Of a DNA stretch of 64,000 nt, positions 1 to 9,318 are shown in pieces; the stretch's first letter is position 1, and each line of letters opens with the position of its first letter. Under the pieces are notes generated by a model. The model saw only the letters and a program-made list of their open reading frames with translations, had not been told where the DNA came from and did not search any database. The stretch spans positions 48,730 to 112,729 of the forward strand of contig SCUZ01000064.1 in the NCBI GenBank assembly GCA_004322535.1, read 5' to 3'. The translations under genes were made by a program, and so were the position numbers. Origin of the DNA: Rugosibacter sp. (GTDB lineage: Bacteria; Pseudomonadota; Gammaproteobacteria; Burkholderiales; Rhodocyclaceae).

Positions 1-15
1 GTAAAGCCCAGCGAA

Positions 16-40
16 AAAAGTCGGCGCTGGCGAGACGGCG
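16..40 (+). repeat. Dispersed 25-bp motif, copy 1
   Basis: AAAAGTCGGCGCTGGCGAGACGGCG. Confidence 0.85.
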
Positions 41-383
41 AAAACCATGACGCCCTGGTTGCCAGATGAACGGCATTGGGGACGTCCCTAATTGCCCCAG
101 GCAATCGCAGCGATCATGCTTATGTTGATTGGATGAAGCACCATGCCTTTTGCATGACAAGCGCCGCTTTTCCGAAAAATCTTGTCCAGAGGCGGATTCA
201 AAAGTCCGTCGCTGGACGGTGCTGGTGATCCGCCGCGCAGCAAATACCCTCAAAGCGCTATTTTGGGTCATATATTCACGGCATTTGCTTTATATCAAGC
301 TACAGCCACCAAGCGCTTGTTATCTTCCTTGCAAGCCGTACAATCAAAAAACGAATCTACCAATAACCAGCGAAAGGAATGCC

Positions 384-770
384 ATGTCGCACTACCACGC
401 CGTTGTATGGATTGATCACGCCGAAGCACACGTGATACACATTAGTCCCGATGACATCGAATCATCGATTGTTCGCCCTGGCAAGCCCCATCAGCACTTG
501 CACAGTAAACGCGGGGTCGTTGGTGTGGGGCGTGTACCAGAAGACCAGCACTTCTATCACGAAGTGGTTGAGGCGTTAAAGGGTGCCGGGGAAATTCTGA
601 TCGTGGGCCCGGCGAACGCCAAGCTCAACTTGATCAAGCATATCCATCACCATGACCAGCCGATGAGCAGCAAGATTGTCGGGGTGGAAACCGTCGATCA
701 CCCTACAGATGGACAACTGGTGGCCTACGCTCGCAAATACTTTACGGCAGCCAACCGCTTGCAGTCATAG
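384..770 (+). CDS. Conserved 'translational machinery protein'-like small protein (eRF1/host-attachment-like fold family)
   Basis: ORF 129..770; internal ATG at 384 gives MSHYHAVVWIDHAEAHVIHI...KIVGVETVDHPTDGQLVAYARKYF, a family pattern I recognise from betaproteobacteria. Confidence 0.7.
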   Translation: MSHYHAVVWIDHAEAHVIHISPDDIESSIVRPGKPHQHLHSKRGVVGVGRVPEDQHFYHEVVEALKGAGEILIVGPANAKLNLIKHIHHHDQPMSSKIVGVETVDHPTDGQLVAYARKYFTAANRLQS

Positions 771-781
771 AACAGCTAATC

Positions 782-1558
782 TCAACGTTCGACAAACGCG
801 CGTTCGATGACATAGTCGCCGGCCACGCCGGTGTGCGGTGAAATCGAAAAACCACGTGCGTCGAGCAAGGTTGAGCAGTCGGCCAGCATGTGCGGGCTGC
901 CGCAGATCATGACGCGATCATGGGCCGGGTCCAGCGGTGGCAGACCGATGTCGCTCGACAGCTTGCCGGATTCGATCAGCGTGGTAATGCGGCCTTGATT
1001 GCGGAAGGGTTCACGGGTTACGGTGGGGTAGTAAATCAATTGCTCCTTCACCATGTCACCCAAGAATTCATGCTGCGGCAAATCTTCAGTAAACAGTTTG
1101 GCGTAGGCCAGCTCGCTGGTGTAGCGCACGCCGTGAATCAGCACGACTTTTTCAAACGCGGCGTAGGTTTCGGGGTCTTGCACAATGCTCAAAAACGGCG
1201 CAAGGCCGGTGCCGGTGGAAAACAGGTAAAGATTTTTCCCAGGCTTCAAATCACGAATCACCAACGTGCCTGTGGGTTTACTGCCCACCAGTACTGAGGT
1301 GCCCACTTCAATTTTTTGCAGGCGCGAAGTGAGCGGTCCGCTGGCGACCTTGATGCTGAAAAATTCAAGGTATTCTTCATGGTTCGGGCTCGCAATGCTG
1401 TAGGCCCGCAGCAACGGGCGGCCATCCACTTCCAGGCCAATCATGATGAAATGCCCGTTTTCGAAGCGCAGGCCGCGATCGCGCGTGGTGCGGAAGCTGA
1501 ATAGCGTGTCATTCCAATGATGGACGCTGATGACTTTTTCAGTTGCAACGGATGCCAT
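782..1558 (-). CDS. fpr: Ferredoxin--NADP reductase
   Basis: 258 aa; RAYSIASPNHEEYLEFFSIKV, GTGLAPFLSIVQDPETY and MICGSPHML motifs. Confidence 0.9.
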   Translation of the reverse strand: MASVATEKVISVHHWNDTLFSFRTTRDRGLRFENGHFIMIGLEVDGRPLLRAYSIASPNHEEYLEFFSIKVASGPLTSRLQKIEVGTSVLVGSKPTGTLVIRDLKPGKNLYLFSTGTGLAPFLSIVQDPETYAAFEKVVLIHGVRYTSELAYAKLFTEDLPQHEFLGDMVKEQLIYYPTVTREPFRNQGRITTLIESGKLSSDIGLPPLDPAHDRVMICGSPHMLADCSTLLDARGFSISPHTGVAGDYVIERAFVER

Positions 1559-1669
1559 ATTTACTTCCCTGCTTTCATTTCTGATTCTTCAATGGCCACC
1601 ATTTTACAAAACCGGCGGCAGTAAGCTTAGATTCTTCTGTTCTATATTTATTCCACAATGCAAAAAGCA

Positions 1670-2590
1670 TTACCGGCTGGCGCGCACACCCAGCACCGCG
1701 GCAACAGTAACCGCTGTGAGCCCCGCTAATGCGAGCAGCGAGAGGGGTTCGCCCAGCAAAGGCACAGCAGCGATGGACGCCAGCACAGGGACCAGGCCCA
1801 TGGTCAGCGCCACGATTTGCGGCCCGAGCTGGCGCACCGCCTGCGCGTAAAGCAGCAAGGCAACAAAAACCACCAGCACCCCTTGATACAAAACCTGCAG
1901 CGCGATTTCAGCATTTGCGGCACTGGATAGTGCGCTGGGTAGAAAAAACCACCAAAAAGGCAAATACAGCAGCGCGCCGCCCAACACCGTGGCAACGGTG
2001 GCTGTCAATGGCGGCATGGGGTTCTGGCGTAGTAGCAGGGTAAAAATAGCCCATGAAAACGAGGCGCAGATAAACAGCAGATCGCCTACCAGTTGCCAGC
2101 CGGTGATCTGCCCGCTGGCAGATAATGTATCGGTGGCGATCAAGATGATGCCGGCCAGCACGCCAATCAACGCCAGCATTTGCCCACGATTGGGTACTTT
2201 TTTCAACCACAGCCAGGCAACAATTGCCGTGGCAAAGGGCAGCCCACCTGGTGCCAGAACCGCTCCGTGCGCTGCCGGGGCAAGACGAAAACCGGAATAA
2301 ACGAAACAGGCATAGCCGATGCCGCCAAACAGGGCTAACAGCAGCCCGGTTTTTAACGGTGGCAGCGTGACGCGCGGCAAGAAGAACAAAGAGATAAAGC
2401 CGCCCATGCCAAGACGTAACGCAGTGACATCCCACGCGGTCAAAACACCCTTGCCCGCAACTCGCGACACCAGAATAAAGCCTGTCCAGATGCATAGCGT
2501 GGCAAGCAGCGCGGGCCAGCCGCCACGTAAAAACGAAGCGGGGCGGAATATACGGTTTGGCGGGAATTCAAACATGAATTTGGCTATCAA
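1670..2590 (-). CDS. DMT superfamily transporter (EamA domain)
   Basis: 306 aa with ~10 hydrophobic segments; EamA-like repeats (WTGFILVSR..., LGEPLSLLALAGL). Confidence 0.8.
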   Translation of the reverse strand: MIAKFMFEFPPNRIFRPASFLRGGWPALLATLCIWTGFILVSRVAGKGVLTAWDVTALRLGMGGFISLFFLPRVTLPPLKTGLLLALFGGIGYACFVYSGFRLAPAAHGAVLAPGGLPFATAIVAWLWLKKVPNRGQMLALIGVLAGIILIATDTLSASGQITGWQLVGDLLFICASFSWAIFTLLLRQNPMPPLTATVATVLGGALLYLPFWWFFLPSALSSAANAEIALQVLYQGVLVVFVALLLYAQAVRQLGPQIVALTMGLVPVLASIAAVPLLGEPLSLLALAGLTAVTVAAVLGVRASR

Positions 2591-2640
2591 TGGTCGGCTA
2601 AAATTGGCAATCTAAAGCTGCTTTACAACAAGGATTGGTG

Positions 2641-3879
2641 ATGAAAACAAACGCTCGCATCGGTACGCCGCTATCAACTAGCGCCACACGCGTCATGCTG
2701 CTAGGCTGCGGAGAACTCGGAAAAGAGGTGATTATCGCATTGCAACGACTGGGCTGCGAGGTAATTGGCGTGGATCGCTATGCCGATGCGCCCGGCATGC
2801 AGGTGGCGCATCGCAGCCATGTGATCAACATGGCTGATGGTGCGGCTTTGCGTGCAGTGATCGAAAAAGAAAGCCCGCATCTGGTGGTGCCTGAAATCGA
2901 GGCTATCGCCACGGCGACATTGGCTGAAATTGAAAAGACAAGTCATGCAGGCGCAGGGACCGAGATTATTCCTACCGCACGAGCAACCCAGTTGACCATG
3001 AACCGCGAAGGCATTCGTCGGCTGGCAGCGGAAGAACTCGGTCTGCCGACGTCGCCCTACCGCTTTGCCGATTCGCTGGCTGAATTACAAGCTGCAATTG
3101 AAGGTGGTACTGATGATGGCATTGGCTATCCCTGCATCATCAAGCCGGTGATGTCCTCATCCGGCAAGGGGCAATCGCTGATTAAATCGGCAGCGGATGT
3201 GGCTACAGCGTGGGACTACGCGCAAGCGGGTGGCCGCGTGGGTGCAGGGCGGGTGATTGTCGAGGGCTTCATTGATTTTGATTATGAAATCACCCAATTG
3301 ACCGTGCGTGCCGTCGGTGCATCGGGTGCAGTGGAAACTTTTTTCTGCGAACCTATCGGCCACGTGCAGGTGAATGGCGACTATGTTGAATCCTGGCAGC
3401 CGATGACGATGTCGGCTGTGGCGCTGCAAAAATCACGCGATGTGGCGCGTGCGATTACCGGCAATCTTGGCGGACGCGGCCTCTTTGGCGTCGAGCTGTT
3501 TATCAAGGGTGAGGACGTGTGGTTTTCCGAAGTCAGCCCGCGCCCGCATGACACGGGGCTGGTGACGCTGGCCACGCAACGCTTATCCGAGTTCGAGCTG
3601 CATGCGCGCGCCATTCTTGGCTTGCCGGTGGATACCCGCTTGCGCCGTGCGGGCGCTTCGGCGGTGATTTATGGTGGCATGGATGCCAAAGGCATTGCCT
3701 TTGAAGGTGTGGCAGAAGCCTTGCGTGTACCAGAGTCTGATCTGCGATTATTTGGCAAGCCAGAGAGTTTTGTCAAGCGCCGCATGGGCGTGGCCGTGGC
3801 GACAGCGGACACAACCGATGAGGCTCGCGCCAGGGCAAAACTTGCCGCCAGCCTGGTGAAGCCAGTTAAAGGCGATTAA
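2641..3879 (+). CDS. purT: Formate-dependent phosphoribosylglycinamide formyltransferase
   Basis: ATP-grasp protein, [20 protein letters not shown]...[22 protein letters not shown]...[22 protein letters not shown] at 2641. Confidence 0.95.
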   Translation: MKTNARIGTPLSTSATRVMLLGCGELGKEVIIALQRLGCEVIGVDRYADAPGMQVAHRSHVINMADGAALRAVIEKESPHLVVPEIEAIATATLAEIEKTSHAGAGTEIIPTARATQLTMNREGIRRLAAEELGLPTSPYRFADSLAELQAAIEGGTDDGIGYPCIIKPVMSSSGKGQSLIKSAADVATAWDYAQAGGRVGAGRVIVEGFIDFDYEITQLTVRAVGASGAVETFFCEPIGHVQVNGDYVESWQPMTMSAVALQKSRDVARAITGNLGGRGLFGVELFIKGEDVWFSEVSPRPHDTGLVTLATQRLSEFELHARAILGLPVDTRLRRAGASAVIYGGMDAKGIAFEGVAEALRVPESDLRLFGKPESFVKRRMGVAVATADTTDEARARAKLAASLVKPVKGD

Positions 3880-3892
3880 CCCGTACAAAATC

Positions 3893-4972
3893 TTGAGCAA
3901 AAGTTTTTCTAGCCGCCTCATCCACTGGCACGCGCAGCACGGGCGGCATGATCTGCCCTGGCAAAACACGCGCGACCCGTACCGCGTTTGGCTCTCGGAA
4001 ATCATGTTGCAGCAGACGCAGGTTGTCACGGTGATTCCCTACTATCAGCGTTTCCTCGCCCGCTTCCCCACGCTTGAATCGCTGGCGACTGCATCGGTTG
4101 AAGACGTCATGCCGCTATGGAGCGGGCTGGGCTATTACGCCCGCGCGCGCAACTTGCACCGGGCGGCGCGTGCGGTGATGGCGCAGCATAATGGCGTGTT
4201 TCCACAAGCACCAGAAGCTATTGCACAGTTGCCTGGCATTGGCCGTTCCACCGCTAACGCCATCGCGGTAGTGTGCTTTGGCGTGCGTGTGCCGATTCTG
4301 GATGGCAACGTCAAACGCGTCCTTTGTCGTGTGCTTGGCATTGCAGGAATCCCCGGCACAGCGGCGCTGGAAAGTCGGCTCTGGCAACACGCCGAGGACC
4401 TGTTACCGAAGTATGATTTGTCCAGAAACATGGCCACCTACATTCAGGCGCAGATGGATTTGGGCGCCACGCTATGCACACGCAGTCGGCCACAATGCAT
4501 CGCCTGCCCGTTAGCAGACATTTGCATAGCACATGCCACTGGACGCACTGCGGAATTACCGCAAAAGAAATTGCGCCGTGTAACTCCCGAACGTCACGCC
4601 ACGCTGCTGGTTATCGTGCATGAAAATCGCGTGCTACTGGAAACCCGCCCGCCGGTAGGCATTTGGGGCGGCCTGCTCTCTCTGCCCGAATTGCCGGCAG
4701 AAGAAAATGCTGCTGCCTATGTTGAAAAAAAATTCGGTGCCCGTGTGCTTGTGGCCTCCCCACCGTCGTCCGGAGATGGATTCAAGACTTTTCTACACAT
4801 CTTCACCCATTTTCGCCTGCACATCACGCCACTGTTATGCCGTGTGAGCTTGCGCCCGAGTGCAATGGAAGTAGGTTTCTTTTGGCTCGATTTAACGGCG
4901 CTGGGTACCGCCGCATTGCCAACGCCAGTCAGGCGCATTCTCGAAGAACTTAGATTGTCTCAACCTGCATGA
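3893..4972 (+). CDS. mutY: A/G-specific adenine glycosylase
   Basis: WLSEIMLQQTQVVTVIPYYQRFLARFP, GLGYYARARNLHRAA, LPGIGRSTANAI, Cys cluster CTRSRPQCIACPLADIC; TTG start. Confidence 0.95.
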   Translation: MSKSFSSRLIHWHAQHGRHDLPWQNTRDPYRVWLSEIMLQQTQVVTVIPYYQRFLARFPTLESLATASVEDVMPLWSGLGYYARARNLHRAARAVMAQHNGVFPQAPEAIAQLPGIGRSTANAIAVVCFGVRVPILDGNVKRVLCRVLGIAGIPGTAALESRLWQHAEDLLPKYDLSRNMATYIQAQMDLGATLCTRSRPQCIACPLADICIAHATGRTAELPQKKLRRVTPERHATLLVIVHENRVLLETRPPVGIWGGLLSLPELPAEENAAAYVEKKFGARVLVASPPSSGDGFKTFLHIFTHFRLHITPLLCRVSLRPSAMEVGFFWLDLTALGTAALPTPVRRILEELRLSQPA

Positions 4973-5483
4973 TCAAGTGCGCCGCGATCAAGCCGTTAAT
5001 CGTGCCGAAAATCAGGGCCGCTGTAGCAAAGAGCGGTGCCAGATAAAACACACCGTCATGCGGCACCAGCCATAGCCGCGCCAGCACAAGCTGGCCGCCG
5101 ATATGCGCAAAGGCGGCAAGCAGGCTGATCGTCACCGCACCAAACCAGCGCCGCGGCAACTGCGCGGCCAAAAACAACGCCGCCAAACTGCTCACTGCGC
5201 CCGCTAACGCAAGAAAAAAACCCGGTGCAAAAAGTTGCCCAATCACCAAGCTGCCCGCCACCACGCGCAACAAACTCACCCAGGCCGCATCGCGCCAACC
5301 ATAGCGCAGCAACACCACCAGCACGATAATGTTGGCCAGCCCTGGTTTGATGCCAGGCAAGGGGCTGGGCAGCGCAGCTTCGGCCACCGTGAGCGCAATC
5401 GCCGCTGCTGTGTAGCGCGCAATACGGCGGTCATCCTCGGTTACCGGCAGTTCAATAACCGAGGGAGTCATAGCTTGCCTCAC
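4950..5483 (-). CDS. Gx transporter family protein (heptaprenyl diphosphate synthase component I-like)
   Basis: PSPLPGIKPGLANIIVLVVLLRYGWRDAAWVSLLRVVAGSLV; hydrophobic. Confidence 0.8.
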   Translation of the reverse strand: MRQAMTPSVIELPVTEDDRRIARYTAAAIALTVAEAALPSPLPGIKPGLANIIVLVVLLRYGWRDAAWVSLLRVVAGSLVIGQLFAPGFFLALAGAVSSLAALFLAAQLPRRWFGAVTISLLAAFAHIGGQLVLARLWLVPHDGVFYLAPLFATAALIFGTINGLIAAHLIMQVETI

Positions 5484-5886
5484 CGCGTCCGTTCAATTCC
5501 AGCGTGATGTGGTTCGGCGCGCAGATAGCCACGGCACCGGCGCGTGTCAGCCAGCCTTGCTGCACGCAGTACTGGCGCGGACCGGGGTCGGAAAAGACAC
5601 GCACGCGGCCAGGTTGCACTTCAATCACGGTAGTCCCCAGTGGGCCTACTACACGGGTCTTGCTCGCACTATTCAGGCTGATCTCAATGATTGTTTGGCC
5701 ATCGCGCTTAACAATGGCGCGATCCGCCACGCCGCCGCGCCACAGCAGGGTGTAGGACAAAACAACCAGCGCACAACTTAAAAACAAGACCAGCCAATCG
5801 CCCACTTTGAGGTACTTGTGCCACGAACCTGAATAGCCTGCCTTGCTGAAAATTTCGCGCAGATCGTCAGGTAATACCGCTTTCAT
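5452..5886 (-). CDS. NusG domain II-containing protein
   Basis: 144 aa with one N-terminal TM segment; VEVQPGRVRVFSDPGPRQYCVQQGWLTRAGAVAICAPNHITLELNG. Confidence 0.8.
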   Translation of the reverse strand: MKAVLPDDLREIFSKAGYSGSWHKYLKVGDWLVLFLSCALVVLSYTLLWRGGVADRAIVKRDGQTIIEISLNSASKTRVVGPLGTTVIEVQPGRVRVFSDPGPRQYCVQQGWLTRAGAVAICAPNHITLELNGRGEASYDSLGY

Positions 5887-6725
5887 TCTGCCAGCGAACG
5901 ATGTCGTACCAGCACATTGGCCTGACCCCGAAAATGGTTAGCCAGTTTTTCCGCCAGATAAACCGAACGATGCTGTCCGCCGGTGCAGCCGATGGCAACG
6001 GTCAAGTAAACCCGGTTATCACGTTTGTAGGCTGGCAGCCACGAAGTGATAAATCGACGGATATCTTCTTCCATGCGACGCACATCTTCTTCTGTCGAGA
6101 GAAAGGCAATCACCTCCGCATCGCGTCCGGTAAGAGGACGCAAGGCAGGATCGTAATGTGGGTTGGGCAAACAACGCACATCAAAGACAAGATCTGCATC
6201 CAGCGGCAAGCCATGCTTGAAGCCAAACGATTCAAACAACAACGTCAGCCCATGCTGCATCTCCGTCAAAATAAAATCCTTGATACAGGCACGCAAGGCA
6301 TTCGGCCGCAGATGACTGGTGTCGATATGATGCCCGCTGGCCGCAAGAAAAGTCAGCGCTTCGCGTTCATTCTTGATCGCTTCTTCCAGCGTGACATCGT
6401 TACCTGCCAGCGGATGCCGACGACGTGTTTCAGAAAACCGTTGAATCAGGATATCCGTGCGCGTATCCAGAAACACAAACTGCAACTGGATGCCTTCCGC
6501 TTCAAGGCGCTTGATTTGCGGCGGAATCGCTGCAATGGATGAGCCACCACGCATATCAATAGCGACAGCAACCCGTTCTTCACCCGTCATGCGCAGATGT
6601 TGAACTAAATCAAAAAGCAGCGGCGCGGGCAGATTGTCGACGCAATAGTAAGCCGCATCTTCCATCACTTTAAGGGCAATGGATTTGCCAGAGCCGGACA
6701 AACCGCTGATGAGGACAACTTTCAT
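5883..6725 (-). CDS. rapZ: RNase adapter protein RapZ
   Basis: MKVVLISGLSGSGKSIALKVMEDAAYYCVDNLP...SFGFKHGLPLDADLVFDVRCLPNPHY...GCTGGQHRSVYLAEKL. Confidence 0.95.
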   Translation of the reverse strand: MKVVLISGLSGSGKSIALKVMEDAAYYCVDNLPAPLLFDLVQHLRMTGEERVAVAIDMRGGSSIAAIPPQIKRLEAEGIQLQFVFLDTRTDILIQRFSETRRRHPLAGNDVTLEEAIKNEREALTFLAASGHHIDTSHLRPNALRACIKDFILTEMQHGLTLLFESFGFKHGLPLDADLVFDVRCLPNPHYDPALRPLTGRDAEVIAFLSTEEDVRRMEEDIRRFITSWLPAYKRDNRVYLTVAIGCTGGQHRSVYLAEKLANHFRGQANVLVRHRSLAE

Positions 6726-6776
6726 AGTTCAAAGCATAACGGATTGATCAGTAAAATAGCTGCAACCACCCGATGC

Positions 6777-6986
6777 TTACCCTGTTTTTTTCTGCACGAC
6801 CTGCACTACAGCGCTGTTTTCAACCGCGCTTGCCGAGCGGTTCGCAACCTTGCCCAATACTTGCTTCTTTTCAGCGTCCGACATTTGGCTCCAATCCGCA
6901 ATTTCGTCCAGCGTTCGATAACAACCCAGACACAGATTGCCTTGCATACGACACACGTTGATGCAGGGTGAGTTAATCGCCGTCAT
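6777..6986 (-). CDS. DUF1289 domain protein
   Basis: NSPCINVCRMQGNLCLGCYRTLDEIADWSQMSDAEKKQVL. Confidence 0.85.
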   Translation of the reverse strand: MTAINSPCINVCRMQGNLCLGCYRTLDEIADWSQMSDAEKKQVLGKVANRSASAVENSAVVQVVQKKTG

Positions 6987-7002
6987 GCCAGCACCGACTT
7001 TT
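6978..7002 (-). repeat. Dispersed 25-bp motif, copy 2
   Basis: Reverse complement AAAAGTCGGTGCTGGCATGACGGCG. Confidence 0.8.
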
Positions 7003-7913
7003 CAGGCCACGCTCCGCCGGGCAAGCATCGCACGTGCCACACGCGATGCAGGCGCACGGCCCAGCTCGTGAGAAATCCACGCGGCAATATCAACCAGTGC
7101 GTCAAGATCCACCCCGCACTCAATGCCGCAGCCTTGAAGCAACCAGACCACATCCTCAGTGGCTACATTACCCAGCGCACCGGGTGCGTAGGGGCAGCCA
7201 CCCAAGCCTGCAACAGAGCTATCAAACACCGACACGCCCGTTTCTAGCGAGGCATACACATTGGCGATGGCCATGCCCCAGGTGTCGTGAAAATGGCCTG
7301 CCAGTTTTTTTAATGGCACCCACCGCGCAACCGCTTCGAGCATCGCCTTGGTTTTTTCTGGCGTTCCTGTGCCGATGGTGTCACCCAAACTCACTTCATA
7401 ACACCCCATATCAAACAATGCACGCGCCACCTCGGCAACTGCCAGCGGCGTAATCTCGCCTTCATAGGGACAGCCCAAAACACAGGAAACATAACCACGC
7501 ACTTTGATATGTTCCGCTTTCGCAGCGTCTATCACCGTACGACACCGCTCAAGGGACTCGCTAATCGAGCAATGTGTATTTTTCTGCGAAAAAGTTTCCG
7601 ACGCGGCACTAAATACGCTGACTTCTTTTGCCCCTGCTGCCACAGCTGCATCAAAGCCCTTCTTGTTAGGGGTAAGCACTGGATAAGTCACCATCGGCAA
7701 GGGTTGAATGGCAGCAAAAACCGCCGTCGCATCCGCCATCTGCGGCACCCATCTGGGCGAAACAAACGCGGTCGCTTCAATCGTGCGCAGGCCGGCTGAT
7801 GCCAGACGATGAATCAACTCAACCTTGATCTCGGTTGGAATCAACGGTTTTTCGTTTTGCAAGCCATCGCGCGGGCCTACTTCAACGATTCGAACTTTAC
7901 TGGGGAGTGTCAT
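7002..7913 (-). CDS. liuE: Hydroxymethylglutaryl-CoA lyase
   Basis: KVRIVEVGPRDGLQNEKPLIPTEIKVELIHRLASAGL...GCPYAPGALGNVATEDVVWLLQGCGI. Confidence 0.93.
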   Translation of the reverse strand: MTLPSKVRIVEVGPRDGLQNEKPLIPTEIKVELIHRLASAGLRTIEATAFVSPRWVPQMADATAVFAAIQPLPMVTYPVLTPNKKGFDAAVAAGAKEVSVFSAASETFSQKNTHCSISESLERCRTVIDAAKAEHIKVRGYVSCVLGCPYEGEITPLAVAEVARALFDMGCYEVSLGDTIGTGTPEKTKAMLEAVARWVPLKKLAGHFHDTWGMAIANVYASLETGVSVFDSSVAGLGGCPYAPGALGNVATEDVVWLLQGCGIECGVDLDALVDIAAWISHELGRAPASRVARAMLARRSVA

Positions 7914-8057
7914 AAATAATCATTCAAGGGAATCAGACGGCGCTGAAAAATCAACAACCAAGGTGATCGAGTTTACTCGAACGATCGCTGCGCTCTTCAT
8001 CTATGGGAAAATACCCGGCTCAGCAAGAATAATTTTCCCTGTGCCCTTCCACATCTC

Positions 8058-9299
8058 ATGACGACAGACGCCACCCCCGTGCAAACCCATTCCCCCAACC
8101 CACCGAGGGGATTTGCACCATTAATTGCTGCGCTGACGGCTATCGGGCCTTTTTCAATCACCATGTATTTACCGGCATTTCCGGATATCGGTACCAGCCT
8201 GGGTGCCAGCCCGATTGAAGTGCAGCAAACGCTTCCTGCTTACTTGCTCCCATTTGCCTTCATGATGCTTTGGCATGGCAGCATCTCCGATACGTTAGGC
8301 CGTAAACGGGTCATTCTGGCGGGTATGTTTTTATACACGCTGGCGGCACTGATCTGCCTTTTCGCACCCAATATCCTGGTTTTGTCCATAGGACGCGTAT
8401 TACAAGGCGTGGCAGCGGGTGCGGGCATGTCCGTTGGCCGAGCCACCGTGATGGATTTACTCAAAGGCGCCGCAGCCCAAAAACTGATGGCGCACATCTC
8501 GATGTTTTTCTCCCTGGCACCCGCATTGGCACCGATGCTGGGCAGCGTATTGGTCAACCAGTTTGGCTGGCGTTCGGTGTTCATTTTTTTATCGACGCTG
8601 GGTGCTGTCTTGTTTATTACGGTCTGGCGTATTCTTCCAGAAACCCTGCCCATGGAAAAACGCCAGCCTTTTGCATTCAAACCCTTGGTACATGCCTATA
8701 AAGATGCGCTACTCCTGCCTGAGTTCAGCTATTTATGCCTGGCCTTGGCGCTCCTGATCAATGGACATATGATTTATGTTCTTTCCGCGCCCAACTTTTT
8801 ACACGCAATCGCCGATACGACCTTCTCCAGTTTTGCATGGCTTTTTATAGCAGTCAGTATCGGCATGTTGAGCGGCTCTTATGCGAGCTCGCGTACTGCC
8901 GGAAAACTCTCTCCCGACAAGACCATTCGCCTGGGTTTTCTCGTCATGCTCTTGGGCTGCATCATTAATCTGTTAATCGGTTTTTTCTCCCCATCAGGGC
9001 TGCCGCAGAATATTCTAGCCATCCCGGTGTATTCATTTGGAATGGCCATGATCTGGCCTAGCTTGCAGATCCTTGCGTTAGAAAAAATTCCTGCCCGACG
9101 CGGTTTGGCCTCAAGTCTGCAAAGCGCGTATCAAGTGGGAATGAATGCATTTACCGCAGCCGTCATCGCCCCTTTTGTCTGGCATAGCGCAAAAACCATG
9201 GCATTGGCAGCATCTAGCTACTTGTTCATGGCGGCGCTTGCCATAATGGTTGGCAGATACTACCAACACGCCCGCTCAGCCAGAAACGGGCAAAAATAA
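8058..9299 (+). CDS. Multidrug effflux MFS transporter (Bcr/CflA family)
   Basis: ITMYLPAFPDIGTSLGASPIEVQQTLPAYL...HGSISDTLGRKRVILAGM; 12 TM pattern. Confidence 0.85.
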   Translation: MTTDATPVQTHSPNPPRGFAPLIAALTAIGPFSITMYLPAFPDIGTSLGASPIEVQQTLPAYLLPFAFMMLWHGSISDTLGRKRVILAGMFLYTLAALICLFAPNILVLSIGRVLQGVAAGAGMSVGRATVMDLLKGAAAQKLMAHISMFFSLAPALAPMLGSVLVNQFGWRSVFIFLSTLGAVLFITVWRILPETLPMEKRQPFAFKPLVHAYKDALLLPEFSYLCLALALLINGHMIYVLSAPNFLHAIADTTFSSFAWLFIAVSIGMLSGSYASSRTAGKLSPDKTIRLGFLVMLLGCIINLLIGFFSPSGLPQNILAIPVYSFGMAMIWPSLQILALEKIPARRGLASSLQSAYQVGMNAFTAAVIAPFVWHSAKTMALAASSYLFMAALAIMVGRYYQHARSARNGQK

Positions 9300-9318
9300 T
9301 TTGTCACAGCAACACAAA

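Noticed and set aside
129-383. N-terminal extension of the first ORF
   Set aside because: Upstream part is not protein-like and the family start MSHYHAVVWIDH with RBS-like AAAGGA lies at 384.
1655-1669. AATGCAAAAAGCATT hairpin as a terminator of the EamA gene
   Set aside because: Only 5 bp and AT-rich stem with no T-tract in the proper direction; not supportable.
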